A stretch of 64,000 nucleotides of DNA from Salvia splendens (Eukaryota; Streptophyta; Magnoliopsida; Lamiales; Lamiaceae): the NCBI RefSeq assembly GCF_004379255.2, contig NC_056052.1, positions 11,649,708-11,713,707 on the forward strand. Direction: 5' to 3'. The translations under genes and the position numbers were made by a program. Within the stretch, counting starts at the first letter, position 1, and every line of letters begins with the position of its first letter. Positions 22,312-34,663 of this stretch are shown in pieces. A model generated the notes under the pieces. That model saw only the letters and a list, made by a program, of their open reading frames with translations. It searched no databases and was not told where the DNA came from.

Positions 22312-22484
22312 AAATGGTGAACTCTAGGCATGACTCGCCTATAAAGGAAGTTGCCTCATCATCCGATGTTACTATCGAAGAGATGTTCTCCTCAATCATG
22401 AAGGAGATGCACGAGGTGCGGGACAATGTGAATGCTATGCAAGGAGGATTTACGGCGTTTCATGAGGATATAAGCATTCTTTGA
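22312..22484 (+). pseudogene. gag-like N-terminal fragment
   Basis: A frame MVNSRHDSPIKEVASSSD... leads into a helical segment (EEMFSSIMKEMHEVRDNVNAM) and a TGA after EDISIL. Its position just inside the 5' LTR and its helical composition suit the start of a gag. It is short and broken. Confidence 0.4.
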
Positions 22485-22805
22485 GATAGAGTTAGGCATA
22501 ACCATTCCATAGCACCTAGTGACCGAGAGAGACATGGTAGGAGTGGCTAAAAGTCAAGGTACCATGATGATGAACTTGTTAGAGGGATTAGAAGGGAACG
22601 AGTCTCATGGCTTTATGAAGAGCCTCCTCATAGAAGCAAAAAGGGAGAGTTTTGTAGAATTCCGGGGCTTGAGAGGGAAATTGAAAGAGAAGTTCCATGT
22701 AGTGTATGGATTAGTCCTTTTGATCGACGTGGTGGTGGGGACATAAACCAAACATGCACCTCATTAAGTTGTAAGGGCACCTCATCTTCTTTCCATACCC
22801 CAAAG

Positions 22806-23810
22806 GTGCCTCATGGGTTGTATCCGGATGCCTCATCTTCATCGATTTTAATCCAAAGTGAAAGAAGAAAGAACCAAGAGAGAGAAAAAAGGCTTGAGAG
22901 TGAAAGTGAGCCTAAAAAGCCAAGAGAGTGTGAAAAAAGACTTGAGTGTGAGATGAAAAAGTCAAGAGAGAGTGGAGGGGGTGAGAGAAAAAATAAACAC
23001 CAAATGAGAGAAAAACCACAAGCACAAGTGAGTGAAGGGTGCTTGTTAGATACTAAGGCCAACCTTGGGTGGGCCCTAAATAAACCTCTACCATTTGTCC
23101 TTGGTGAGGAATATAAGCTTTTACCCACTAACACTTCTCATATGTCTTTTTATGGTGATGAATTTGTAGAAAGCAAAAGTGAAGGCACGGACGTGGAGCA
23201 TCATGTTGCACTTGGCTTGGAGACTACGCTACCGGTATTAGATCAAGAGGAACAAGGGCAAGTCGAGGAACTCCTTGCCCAAGGTTCAAGTACACTTAAC
23301 TTATCTCCTTGTGATGCCCCATTGAATATGGTTGGATTAGAGAAGTCTATTTGTCTTGATAAATTTGTCATTGTTGATGTGTATAATTTGTGGCATCAAG
23401 AGTTTGAATTGTTAAGTCATAAACCCATCTTTACATCATATGTAGATCCTTTCTTGAGAAATTCAAGCATTGATAAGCATAATATTTGTATTGTGGATTC
23501 TAACTTGAAGGATAGATTGCATGCTAAGATGTCTAAGCTTTCGTTTGTTGGTAATATTGTGCTTCATAAGTATGGGGATGAGAATAGTAGAACCACGAGG
23601 AGTGAAATTGTTGATGAGTTTAGAACTTGGAGTTTGCTTTGTTTTCATTGCAAAATGGTTAAACCCTTCAATGGGATTGGAGTGTTTTATGGCCGTTTTG
23701 TGAAGGATTTTTCCACTCATATGGCTCTTGTGGATTATGTTATGGATAATGGTATAAAAATGTCTTGTTCTCATATTTGTGCTCATGTTATTTTGATAGG
23801 AATCTTATGA
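22806..23810 (+). CDS. 334-residue ORF of the LARD-like element, unknown function
   Basis: The first ~110 residues are highly charged with a repeated REKRLESESEPKKPRE-like theme. The rest (LGWALNKPLPFVLGEEYKLL onward) is mixed, with no zinc knuckle, DTG, YVDD or other polymerase motif. It lies between the LTRs where pol should be and keeps a long open frame, so it may be expressed, but it could also be a chance survivor of a gag-linked region. I do not recognise it. Confidence 0.45.
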   Translation: MPHGLYPDASSSSILIQSERRKNQEREKRLESESEPKKPRECEKRLECEMKKSRESGGGERKNKHQMREKPQAQVSEGCLLDTKANLGWALNKPLPFVLGEEYKLLPTNTSHMSFYGDEFVESKSEGTDVEHHVALGLETTLPVLDQEEQGQVEELLAQGSSTLNLSPCDAPLNMVGLEKSICLDKFVIVDVYNLWHQEFELLSHKPIFTSYVDPFLRNSSIDKHNICIVDSNLKDRLHAKMSKLSFVGNIVLHKYGDENSRTTRSEIVDEFRTWSLLCFHCKMVKPFNGIGVFYGRFVKDFSTHMALVDYVMDNGIKMSCSHICAHVILIGIL

Positions 23811-24229
23811 TAGTTGTTGTTTCTTTTTACAAGTTTCATATGCATAGTGTTGTGCTTATTTTTCATGTTAAGCATAAAGGTTTATGGATACATTGTTCCC
23901 ATATTTTTTTATCATTTCTTGAAATTGTTGGGGCAATTGAGTGAAATACTTTTTGATAAAATTGATTTGTTGATTGATATATCTTCTTGCAGGCTTGATG
24001 TGAATTGTCATGATCCTACTCTATGTGATGGACAAGAGTTTGTGTCAATTTGTGGAAGGGTATTCCTTATTTGAGCAAGAATGATGTGTTAATGGTTGTT
24101 GATGGTCTTCCCTTGTATGATCTTGAGGTTAGAGTTGGAGGTTGTTGTGGTCTTCAATCCTTTTATCTCTTTTATCGTCCTATGATACTTGATATGTTTG
24201 TGTTTACTCTTGTAGGTACGCGCGGACTG

Positions 24230-24360
24230 GATTTGAGGACAAATCCTTCAAAAGAAGGAGGGGATAATGTGAATCCGGGTGTCCCACAGAAGGATTGAAG
24301 AACCGGATTTGAGGACAAATCCTTTCGCAAAGAAGGAGAGGATGATGTGAATTCGGGTAT
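24230..24360 (+). repeat. duplicated polypurine tract and LTR start
   Basis: GGATTTGAGGACAAATCCTT, a purine run and GTGAAT(C/T)CGGG occur twice in tandem (about 24230-24281 and 24305-24357), so the 3' LTR has a partial extra start upstream. Confidence 0.8.
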
Positions 24361-25149
24361 TCACAATCATAGGATACAACGACATCGAGGGCCATGGGTT
24401 GATTGTGGTCCGAGAAGAAGGTGGAGACATGGCAAGGAGCCAATCCGGATTTGGAGGTCTGATTCAAACCAGAATTTTCTTTTGAAGATAAAGTCCAAAT
24501 CCTCTCCTAAGACTACCATTGTCTGCATCGTCGAAATAGCTTCGCGTGAGTATCTTACACTCCTCAATCGGATCCCGGATGAGGAAGCTATGGTCGTTTT
24601 AAGAAAGCCGCGCAATGCAGAACGAAACGCGCGGTCGGGCGATTTTGCAATGGGAAAACGCCCGACCGGGCGTTTTGCATGAGGAAAAATGCCCGACCGG
24701 GCTTTTTGCGCGACTTGCATTTTTGGACTCTTTTTGTGTCTTTTATTTAGCACATTTTTTTTCTCTTGTATAAATACCCATGTCTAAGGTTTTTGTGAGC
24801 AGACTTTGAACATTATTGAAGAACAAAGTCTCCATTGTGAGCACCCATCTTCATCATTGAAGATTTATTCAAAATCCCTTGTGGTTGCATTTAATCTATT
24901 GCCGAGCTTAGATGATTTGTTAAGGTATGCTTGCTAGTTCTTGTGTTGATAGTTGGTGGAGCCATTAGGTTTTTATTTGTGAAAGTAGTCATTGGGTTTT
25001 CTTTCTTGAGCTTGAATCTAAATCATAACACTTGTCATCTTCTTCTTCTTTTCCATCTTTTTATTGTCATATTTCTTGTTTGGGTTATTGGATATTATTG
25101 CAAGAACAAATTCGGGCAACATATGTTTCTTGAATCCTTAAGATTCACA
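24346..25149 (+). repeat. 3' LTR of the LARD-like element
   Basis: 804 bp, homologous to the 5' LTR apart from small indels. It is shorter mainly because one GC-rich hairpin unit present in the 5' LTR is missing. Confidence 0.85.
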
Positions 25150-26667
25150 TTACTCAGTCACTCATTTCTCACCTGAGATGTTAGAACTGTTCACTCAGTA
25201 ATTGCTGCACATTTAAAACTTCGAGTCTGACTGCACAAGATAGTTCCTTAAGGTCTTTGTTTTGGTTGTAATGGGGCTTAGGGTAGTAAAGTGTTTAGGT
25301 AAGGTCCTAGGGGTTCTAGGTTAAAATTTAAAAATATAAACTGGAAAAAGAAAAATGAAAAGCACATGAGTCAAGAGACCAAGATCTGAACAACTTTACA
25401 AGATCAAGCTGGGTTTACTTCTTTGCCACTTGGCAGCTCACTTGGTCAAGCTACGACCTTAGCCTTTAACTTCCTGGCTTATTTCTTAACTATCGACTTA
25501 CTGGGTCAGGTTAAAAACTTCTTTCCTGCCCTTTTTCAACTTTTTCAACTTTTTTTAATCAACCTAACTTATTAACTTGATCAACCTGACTACCCATTTA
25601 TTTCGACCCCTCTATCGCTATTCCCTTTCCTTTTGAAATAGTCCATCTCTCGACCCCTTTTTCTCATGTGCTTATGAAATGTAAAAATGTGGGTTTTAGG
25701 TTTCAAAAGACGGGTAAAATTATATATAGGTTCAACTTAGTTAACTAGGGGGTGCCTTGTTTGATGAGGCGGGTTTGAGAAACGAAGAAAAAAGTGGCTC
25801 AAATGGTTAAGTCCTAATGCCTTTAGTCCTTACTACTTGTGCAATTTTCATCTAAATATCAAAAGGCATCCTCTTTTTTTTTAGTAAAAATAGTAGAAAG
25901 TATTCTACTTTAGCTTATAACTCACATTTTAGAGAGGCTTTACATAAGGATTTAAATTGAACATTTCCATCATACTTACGTCATCCAAACTGATCAAGTT
26001 AAGAGAAATTAAGTTTCCACATATAAACATGTTGTATCCTTTTTCTAACTCTTGCTCAGGCATTCATATCTTTCATTTACTCAATTTCATTCATATTGCC
26101 CTAATTAATTCTATCTGTTTGTTTGGTTTTTAAATCTGACATATGTGATTTCAATTTGGCAAACCCTCTCCCCTCCCACTGTATTATAGCTCTCCTTCGA
26201 GCGACTTGATGAAGTGGAAAAAGGGTTAGGCAACGACACAGGTACATCAAAAACCAAGTAAAACTTCTCACACTTAGACCAGAACCTGGGCTAAGTGGGA
26301 GATAGTTCCCAAATCAAAATCATGCCGAAAACAAGAGTAAAAAAACACAGAGTTAAGAAAAAGAACAAGAAATCCATAAACTTCTCACACTTAGACTAGA
26401 CACTGGGCTAAGTGTGAAATGGATAAAAACACGGTAATTACAGACCAAAAAAAAACAAAAATAAAAACAAAGATTGTTTTAAAAATTGAAACGAGCTGGG
26501 GTAAGATGTTACTGCTACTTCATCCTTGGTGGCTGGGCAGCTTGAGTAGCGGTAGGCTTGGTTGGAGTAGTGGCATGCCTTGCTATGGGCATATGTTGCC
26601 CTGAACACGGTATATACAGTTAACTTGAACACGCAATTCTAAAACATAAGGTAGCAAAGAGGAAAAG
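25150..26667. other. spacer and 3' flank of the minus-strand gene
   Basis: No gene is seen. At 26258-26420 a phrase CTTCTCACACTTAGAC...GGGCTAAGTG occurs twice. 25160-25620 has several GATCAA phrases also common at 37300-37700, hinting at fragments of one old retroelement. Confidence 0.45.
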
Positions 26668-29600
26668 TTAAAACTCAATTCCACTGTTTAACTGAACAGA
26701 GAAAGAAGGTCTGCCAAAATGATCGAGCGGAGTTTCAACTTTCAAAACTACCCCTGCGCTCCCAACATTCCCGTTCCACTTGGACCTCCCAACCTACATC
26801 CATTTTCAAGGAAAATAAATCAGAAAATATATACTAAGGAGGTAGACGTAGGACAAAGAAAGGAAAAAAAGTTGTTGAAATATCAGTAGATAGTGACATC
26901 CACATCATTAGTTGATAGATACAACTCAACTTGGACACATACCTATAACAACTACATTAATCATGCTAATCAAAATTAGCAAATACAACCCACAGCCCAT
27001 ACCATCAAATGTCTAGCTTATATATACTTACACCAGCCCATACCATCTTCCATCTCAATCCATACTACTACCAAACTCATCAGGGTATAGTTGTCCAAAA
27101 TGAATAAAATGGTTATAAACAAAGAAATTTCAATAAGTTGGGTAAAAAAAATGGAATGGGTATATTTGAGAGCATAATCAATAATAATCCCTCCGTCCAC
27201 GAAAAATAGTCTCATTCGTGGATGGACGAGATTGAATGTGTAATTGGTAAAACTTGAGAGAGAAAGAGAATAGGTTGGTAAAGTAGAAGGGGAAAGAGAA
27301 AAAGTGGTGACAAATTTTTTCTGTAAATAGAGTAATAAGACTAATTTTGGTAGTGGATGGAGTAATAAATAGAACAAAACCAAGATAGCCATCAACCACG
27401 AGTACTTACAGATGCTGATGCAAAAGCAGAAGGATGATTCACAAGAGCACAGCCACAGCTAAGATTCAATTCATCCTTCACGGAGTGGGTAACTTCCATA
27501 TGTACTCCAGGACAACATCCACCAAATGTTGGACATAAACTGAAGCCAAAGAAACGTAAAAGAATTGTAAGGGCAAAGTTCTGAAGGCTGTAGATCAGAA
27601 TCAGAAACAATGTGAAAAAGGTCCATGGACCAAAACAAGGGAATAGAGTAAGTACTGCGGCACAGCCTAACAAAATGATTCCTAATGGCCCTATGCAGAA
27701 CAATAAGCATATCTGTAACATAAGACAGTTTTGCAGCAAAACCTGAACAATGACTCGTACCGGCTACATGAAAAACAATAAGCATGACTAGATAGATATT
27801 CACAAATAGAGACCATAACTGTATATAATAAGAACTATTAGTGGCATTTGAAATTGGTTCCCTCAAATAAAGCAATCACAGTTACCTTAATTGGACTGTT
27901 GGCCTCACCATCAGACCAGATCTCTTCCAGGCCAATGCCTGCTCCAACCTTAAGGCAAAAGCTTTGTCGGGCCACTGCCATGTAGGCGTTATGCGTGTTC
28001 CCCACTTGTTCTGAATGATTAGAATATTAATGATAGTGTTCAAAGAGAAAGACAAAGGCAGCACCATTGATATATATAATGACTGTCCAGAGCAATAACT
28101 TAAGGGAATAAATATCATGACAGAAAATTGCAGTAGCACCTTGCAAGAGAAACTAAGCTTCATTTCTCCTGGATATTGACCCTGTGCTTGAATCAGACCA
28201 CCACAGAGGGGCAGAAATGCACTGGTTGATATCCCTTCACCAGATACATAGGTTACCTGGCCATTAGGAAACTGCACATCCATGAAAGACTGCACAGAAC
28301 AAACAAAATGTTAGAGCTAAGCTAAGTTAGAAAATTCTAATTTTTAATTAAGAAAGGAGAAGAAAGAGTTTAGGCATTCAACATGTATATAGACATCCCA
28401 GGAAGCAGTTATTGACAACAAATCAGATATGAACTGATCAGAAGTAAAAAAACATTAAAGATTTTTTGTACATGCACATACTTAGAAAAATGCAACTATG
28501 CACAAGTGCATACATAATACATATTTTTCTCCTCCCTCTTTCCATGGAGATTTTCTACATTCAAATTACATTAGTTAAACAAATGACAGGTTCAGACTTA
28601 CACAAGCAAAAGGGTTGAGGCAGATCATTGACATTAACAGCCACCTCCTATGCTTTGACCACACAGCTGGACAAAGAGAATGCATTCCGTTCTGTGCAGC
28701 ATAAACCACTAAACTGATTAAGTTTTCGACAAAAAACACATTTAAAAGAACCTTCATGAATATAATTTCAACAATAGTGCAGAAAAAGTAATCTACACAA
28801 CACAAGTATCAAGTCAATTGGTCCATGTGCCTCTTTGCCTGTTCATGTTCTTCAGATAGTTTCCAGGTACATTACTGATAGCTCATACCTCATGGGTACA
28901 TAGCATGGAGTTAGTTTACACATGGTAGTTCCAGACTTCCAGTCAGCCACTATGCATGCGAACTAATCTCCCTACTATTTTCTTTCAGTTTCTTAAGAGT
29001 CTAGACTCCATAAGAGTATCAGTGAGTCTGACTTTATACAAGCTAAGCATGTAACACCAAATTATTTTCCAGTCAGCCACTATGCATGCGAACTAATCTC
29101 CCTTTGATTTTCTTTCATTTTCTTAAGAGTCTAGACTCCATAAGAGTATCAGTGAGTCTGACTTCATACAAGCTAAGCACGTAACACCAAATTATTTTCC
29201 TTTACAACATGGAAAACTCATCCACCCGTTGAACTAATCAAAATTCTTGCACATCTTAAACAAAAGTTCGATGATCATTAGATTTGACGCACAAGTCTAT
29301 TTATCAGTCATTCAACTAGAGTTGGCCCAAATGATAAAATCATTTGTTACCCTTTGATTGATGAAGATATAAATCTTGCTATAATCAGCATGCATATCAA
29401 ATTGAAATTCTTCCTATCACCTATGGTCCCAACTTTACATTAAAATGGGAAGTTAAGAGACGGGAAAAACAAACCAGATAAGAGAAAAACAGCAACCTTT
29501 AGTTAACAGAGAGTACAATTGAGAAAACAATGAACTTGGCTTTATTAAACACACACACAAACTTATATATAGATACATATGATTATGTAATTAAACAATA

Positions 29601-31395
29601 ATTGACAGGCATACTGACTACACCCACTAAGAATAAAGATGAGAGAAACATTTCGACTGACCAATTAGGACCTCAGCTATCGTCCACGTTGTTTTAGTAA
29701 TGATCTAAACAAGCTTACCAGGATAGATATAGCTGTATAACTGAATATTATCATAAACAAGCATTATCATCATCATCAGTATCATTATCATTAGCATTAT
29801 CATTATCATTTTCATTACCATTACCATTATCATTATTATTATCATTACCATTGTCATTATCAATATCCTTGGGAATAGGAAGTACAAGCCAAAAAGAACA
29901 AATTGATGAGTTTGCCTTACCTTCCTATCATACCCATACCACAGAAGGTGCTGCTTTGACAAATGAACAGGCAAAAGAAGAGTGGAATCCCGAACAAATA
30001 GTACAGGCCCAAGCTGGACAAGGAAAAGAGAAGAATTATTATTGCCTGATGTTGAACTGCCTTGTGATGCCTCAACTCGCCATAAATCTCCTCTGGCAAC
30101 CAGAGAGCTCTCTACATTTCTGGTTCTACTGTCATACGTTGATGTGACATTGATAGTACCCTGCGTTCAGGGAATTTTTCCAACGTGAGGCATAAAACAG
30201 ACACAAGTTGGTTGGCACAGTAAACGGATGGAAAGCAAAGAGACAACAACGTTATGCAGAGACACAGAGACAAACAATAGTAGAGTTTCAGCAGTTCATA
30301 ATACACCTATTTTGTGAACTTCGTATAAAAATTCCAAATATTGAAAACACAAGAACCTGGGACGCTATACAGTCTTCTATTCATTGTGAGACAGATGAAC
30401 TGGAAACCAATTCAATGATTACCAATTTCAGTATAAGAATGAGACCTACATGCCCTCAATATGAAAATTGTTTCCAATGCTCTTTACTAAAATCAAACAG
30501 ATGTGCCTTCATGATTCTGAAATTCTTGATGCCGAAGCCTACTCTAGCCTCTCCGCCAATTACCAAATCATAATCCAAAAGGGTTGTACTAGTACTACTG
30601 CCAAAAATCACAAACCATATATGTGGGGGTTTTATTAGTCTATTAGTGAAACGTTTCAAGTGCATATGTCAACTATTTCTCAAGTCTACTTATAAATCAT
30701 AAACTGCAAATAGCACTGATAATATTATAGTCATCATTTCTGAGAAGCTCATGCCGAATCTGGCCGTTGACAGCCAACTTAATCAGGACATTTTCAATCA
30801 TAAACCAAGGTTCATGAAGTTAATTCTTTACCTGTGCTCGGCCCAACTTTTTCAATGCTTTTGCAGTAACAGCCAAAGTATCGTCCTCAGTTGAACCCTC
30901 CACCACTGCAGCACCATTTTCAGGAATCCCATAATCTTTAAATCGTTCGGCCAGAGACCCCAAATCCTCCTGCAGGGAAATTCCCATACTCTCCGCCCTC
31001 CGGCCGTGACCCTCTGCCACCAACGACACCCCAGCGCTCTCCTCATGCCGGAACGGCAGCGGCAGCCGCCTAAAGAATTGCTGAACCACACCATTAAAAC
31101 TCGCCCCAAAATCAGCCCCCGCCTGTCCTATCCTGTTCCCGACGTCGAAAATAGCAGTCACGCCGTTTATCGTGGACTTATCCAAAGACAGTCCAAAGTC
31201 ATTCTTCATAAAACTCTGCGTCGGAAACTCGACTTCAAACAGTTTCGGTGTGGGGGGATTCGGCCACGCGAAGGTCAGCGGAGTTATGTGAGACTGAATC
31301 AAACCTGTAAAGCCCTGCGCAAGCTTATCAGCAAAGTCCTGACCGTGCTGCTGAACCTCCTCCCACGCTTCAAATGATCTCTCCACAGACATCAT
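26668..31395 (-). CDS. conserved-looking seven-exon gene of unknown function, about 474 residues, beta-rich C-terminal half
   Basis: Exons on the minus strand: 31395-30832, 30160-29921, 28691-28602, 28289-28140, 28010-27886, 27539-27410, 26793-26668. All have GT-AG borders and the phases agree (the fifth junction is phase 2, the rest phase 0). The start MMSVERSFEAWEEV is preferred; an in-frame ATG lies 60 bases upstream. The N-terminal third is soluble-looking (QQHGQDFADKLAQGFTGLI, PPTPKLFEVEFPTQ). The C-terminal half alternates polar and hydrophobic residues, with Gly-rich turns (FPNGQVTYVSGEGISTSAF, GEMKLSFSC, GSAGVVLKVETPLDHFG) and ends in ...SVQLNSGIEF. A terminal aromatic after amphipathic strands suits an organelle outer-membrane beta-barrel, but that is inference. 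No named domain is recognised. Intact splicing and frame argue for a functional gene. Confidence 0.8.
27188..27364. mobile_element. Stowaway-like MITE in intron 6 of the unknown gene
   Basis: Ends ATCCCTCCGTCCAC and GTGGATGGAGTA form the inverted repeat typical of Stowaway (Tc1/mariner) MITEs, flanked by TA. About 175 bp, no ORF. Confidence 0.7.
28939..29198. repeat. tandem duplication in intron 2, 130-bp period
   Basis: Two copies contain AGTCAGCCACTATGCATGCG and end in AACACCAAATTATTTTCC. Confidence 0.9.
29758..29872. repeat. imperfect (ATTATC)n / (ATC)n microsatellite in intron 2
   Basis: A run of CATTATCATTATCATT-like units interrupted by single substitutions. The Met-rich minus-strand ORF over it is an artefact of the repeat. 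Confidence 0.9.
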
Positions 31396-32464
31396 TTTCA
31401 ACGAATAAAAAAATCTCAAATCGCAGCTTTCAATCGACACGCTACTATCAATCAAGGAAACAATAGCACGCTAGGTTTACCACAATATTATCATTTAAAA
31501 AAAAAGAGAAATGGCTCCGATTCTTCAATTCAACGGCAGAGTTCCGATCAGAAACCCTAGATTCAACGATTCCTCATCCGATTTGCCGGTAAATAATTCA
31601 ACTTAAGAATCAGGAGATACAGTTCGATTGAGGCAGAGAAAGAGAATCAACGAAGCAACAGTCGTTTAATTTAACGAAAAGCTTTGAAACTCAAAAATAT
31701 CAGGGAGGGCTTGTCAATTAAAGTGTTAGTATGCGTATTGAAGAAATGGATCGAAGGAATACGTTGTGCGTTGACGAGACACGTCGGTGTTAAAATCCCG
31801 TTTGGCTGCGGCTACGACTATCAAGATACGAATAATTAATATCCCAAGATGGAAAACGGGTTTGAGATCATATTGACTCAACAGTAGATCATTCAAACAT
31901 TATTAACCATATAAAGCCCAGAGTGATCCACCCTAACATTATCAACCATATCAAAGCTAAGGTACAATTTTCTATTACTTCCTTCGTGCCTTTAAAATTA
32001 GAAATTATATTTCATTTTGGTCCATCCCTTAATATTAGAAATTTTCTTTTTTAAGAAACTTTTTTTTCTCTAATGAGGTGATAGTTATTCTCCACTAAAA
32101 ATACTCCAATCACTTTTTCATTTTTTTTTCTCTTTTACGTTACGAATTGTACATTAAAACTCATGTCGTTTCAAAATTTTATATTTTTAAAGGATAGAGA
32201 CGTATGATTTATAACATAAATAGATTAAAAGCTAATAACTTCAGATACATTCATGGCATACGATTCAGGGACAATTATTTTTTGCTATACAATTCAAGAT
32301 AGATAAGTTTTATCCATCATAATATTACAAGTAATAAATTAATCTCCTTTACATTTTTAAAAATTAATTAACACATAATACCAGTAGATTGATCATCCCA
32401 TAAATCATATTCATATTCATATTCATATTCATATTCATATTCATATTCATATTATCATTATTAT
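31396..32464. other. upstream region of the unknown gene, with a possible divergent first exon
   Basis: At 31511 an ATG on the plus strand opens a 26-codon frame (MAPILQFNGRVPIRNPRF...) ending at CCG|GTAAAT, a possible donor at 31589. No matching downstream exon was found, so it may be 5' UTR of the minus gene or a truncated neighbour. The rest is AT-rich; 31976 onward resembles a MITE (ACTTCCTTCGTGCC). A (CATATT)n microsatellite lies at 32406-32453. Confidence 0.35.
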
Positions 32465-32637
32465 ACTTCCTTCGTTCTATAAAAATAAGAACATTTTTCA
32501 TTTTGGGATGTCTCATAAAAATATCCCCTTCTATTTTTAATAACTTCTTTCTCTTTACTAACAATACTATAATTACTTTTTTTTATATCTCTTTTATTAT
32601 TCTGCATTAATTCTCATGTCATCCCAAATGTCCATAA

Positions 32638-34277
32638 GAGCATCCGCAGCGGTGGCGGTTGGCGCCACCGCCGTCCGTGCCAGCGGCAAGGCGAAGGACC
32701 GCCACCGCTGCAACCGTGCCGCTGGCACGGCGCTGCTCGATGTATCGAGCACGTCCGTGCCAGCGGACGCACACGTGGCGGTCTCCCATTCGCCAACGGC
32801 ATAGCCGTTGGTTTCAAACTTTTTTTTATTTTTTATTTTTTAAAAATCGGATTTTTATTAAAAAAATCGATAAAAAATAAAAAAAAAAAATTTCACTTCC
32901 CCAAAAATTTATATCCGTTTATAACCGTTTTTCCCCACTTTTTAATTTTTTTTATTTTTTTTACCCCAAAAATACACACTTTCATCTATAAATACCCCCA
33001 ATTTCACTCCAAAAAATTCACACTTTCACTACACAATTCTCATCATCAATCTCTCATATCCATTTTCATCTTCCTCTCACACCCTACAACACCACTATGT
33101 CCGGTAACGACGACAACCCAAGCGGCTCTCACGGTTGGAACCCCGAATGGTTCGGTTCGCAACCGTTTCATAGTCCGGAAACGGAATATTCGGCCCCTCC
33201 TCACACCGTACACCGTACTCACCGGCGGAGATGGAAAGATTGTTCAAGGCGTACTTGGAAATCTCCGAAGATGCGGTGGTTGGAACGAACCAATCCGGCG
33301 ATCACTTTTGGTGGCGCGTCTCTAGCCGGTACAATGCACACCGGCCGCCGGGAACGATCGAGCGCAACGAGAGTATGGTGCGCAACTGCATCGGCCGAGC
33401 CAACGAAGAAATTGGCAAGTTCAACGGCTATTTCATCCAGGAGTCCCGGAATGCCGGGAGCGGCCGAAGCGAGGTCGACATCATCACCGCCTCGCTGAGC
33501 ACCTACCAATCCATGAACGGTAAGTCGTTCAAATATCTTAACGTTTGGCAGGAGACGCGGACGCACCCGAAGTATAAGGGAGGCATAACATCCTCCTCTA
33601 GCGGCTCCTCCAAACGCTCACGGTCGGCATCCCTATCCGACGCCGGCGAAGCTAACTTGGGTAGCCCCGATGCCCAACCAAGCGGTTCCCGACGCCGACC
33701 GCAAGGTAGGAAGAAGGCGGCGGCCGAACGACGTCGCGCCGCGACTCCATCTGCCCCTGCTCCCGAACCCGCACCCTATGTTCCACCTCCACCCCCGAAC
33801 AACTCGTTGTGGGCCCTTTTGGCCCAACTCAATTTGGCCGATAGGTCAACTATGACCCCCACGCAACTTCAAACGCACGAGTCCATGATATTGGGTCTCC
33901 AAAAACAATTGGGGTTGGTGCCGCCGGATGCGTAGTCTTCCTCGGGTTATATTAGCCAATAATTATGTAATTTTTAATTTTTAGGAGTTTAATTATGTAA
34001 TTTTTAATTTTTAGTATTTTAATTATGTAATTTTTAATTTTTAGGATTTTAATTATGTCTTTTTATTTTATTTGTAATTTGTTATTTTTATTGTGGTTTT
34101 TTTAATGAATTTTAGTATTATGAAAATGTTTTTGTGTAATTGAATTTTATATTAATTGTGCTCGTCCTTGCGGAAGAGCACAGTTGTGGGTGTTGTGCTC
34201 TTGCCAGAGAGCAGGCATGAATAGTACCGCCCGGGCCCACAACCGTGCCGCTGGCAAGAGCACGGTTGTGGATGCTC
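32638..34277 (+). mobile_element. PIF/Harbinger element carrying only ORF1
   Basis: The ends GAGCATCCGCAGCGGTGG and CCGTGC...GTGGATGCTC form an inverted repeat. The 3-bp duplication TAA (32635-32637 and 34278-34280) is typical of PIF/Harbinger. Length 1640 bp. It holds ORF1 at 33097-33935 and no transposase. The first ~180 bp are GC-rich. Confidence 0.88.
33097..33935 (+). pseudogene. Harbinger ORF1 (SANT/Myb-like, NAM-associated C-terminus), frameshifted
   Basis: The frame from 33097 (MSGNDDNPSGSHGWNPEWFG) shifts near 33200 into the frame with ERLFKAYLEISEDAVVG. The latter continues GDHFWWRVSSRYN, IGRANEEIGKFNGYF and a long Ser/Arg/Pro-rich linker to 33935. Order and motifs fit the ORF1 protein of plant Harbinger elements (often annotated as glutathione S-transferase T3-like or NAM-associated), which binds DNA and helps the transposase. 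The linker is Ala/Pro/Arg-rich. One frameshift makes it non-functional as read. Confidence 0.75.
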
Positions 34278-34663
34278 TAAATTTATGAGACGGATGGAGT
34301 ATCTTTTAACAACTATACAAATAAGGTAAATAAGTTATTGTCGAGATATTGTCTGATAGGTGTACAATATACAAGTTGGCTAGGCGAGCTCACCTATAGC
34401 TTCAATGACTCAATACAAATACATATATTTGATATTTAATTTATGATATAATATACATACCTGAATATAGTGCTCTAGTTGTTTCAATAAATATGAAATA
34501 TTTAAATTTTGATACAAAATTTTATGTAGTGTTATTTTATGAGTTAATGAAGAGAGAGTAAAACAAGAGAGATAAAAAATAGATATAGTATTATTTTCAT
34601 TTTAAAAATTATTTTACTTTTAAATTTTGTGTATTACTATAAATTTTGAAGTTCTAGCCCTAA
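34278..34663. other. 386-bp spacer between the two Harbinger elements
   Basis: AT-rich. It starts with the right half of the split Stowaway MITE (to about 34303) and ends in TAA, the left target duplication of the next element. Confidence 0.7.

Larger units (their letters stand above)
20895..25149 (+). mobile_element. LTR retrotransposon without pol (LARD-like, probably Gypsy-derived)
   Basis: LTRs at 20895-21746 and 24346-25149 both start TGTGAAT and end ...TTCACA. A primer-binding-like site TTTGGTATCAAGAGC follows the first LTR at about 21751, and purine-rich AAAGAAGGAGAGGATGA precedes the second. The internal region has a gag-like start and one long ORF but no protease, reverse transcriptase or integrase. 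The sequence GAGGACAAATCCTT before the 3' LTR is typical of the pol 3' end and polypurine tract of plant Gypsy elements, which suggests pol was deleted. I could not find a matching target duplication. Confidence 0.8.
32465..34303. mobile_element. Stowaway-like MITE split by a Harbinger insertion
   Basis: The left half begins ATACTTCCTTCGTTC near 32463 and includes GGGATGTCTCATAAAAAT. The right half ATGAGACGGATGGAGTAT ends near 34303. The halves are separated exactly by the element at 32638-34277 and its TAA duplication. Confidence 0.7.

Noticed and set aside
29705..29974. Met/Ile-rich minus-strand ORF
   Set aside because: Translation of the ATTATC microsatellite in an intron.
31511..31588. 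Divergent gene starting MAPILQFNGRV
   Set aside because: Only one short exon candidate and no second exon; kept as a note in the upstream region.
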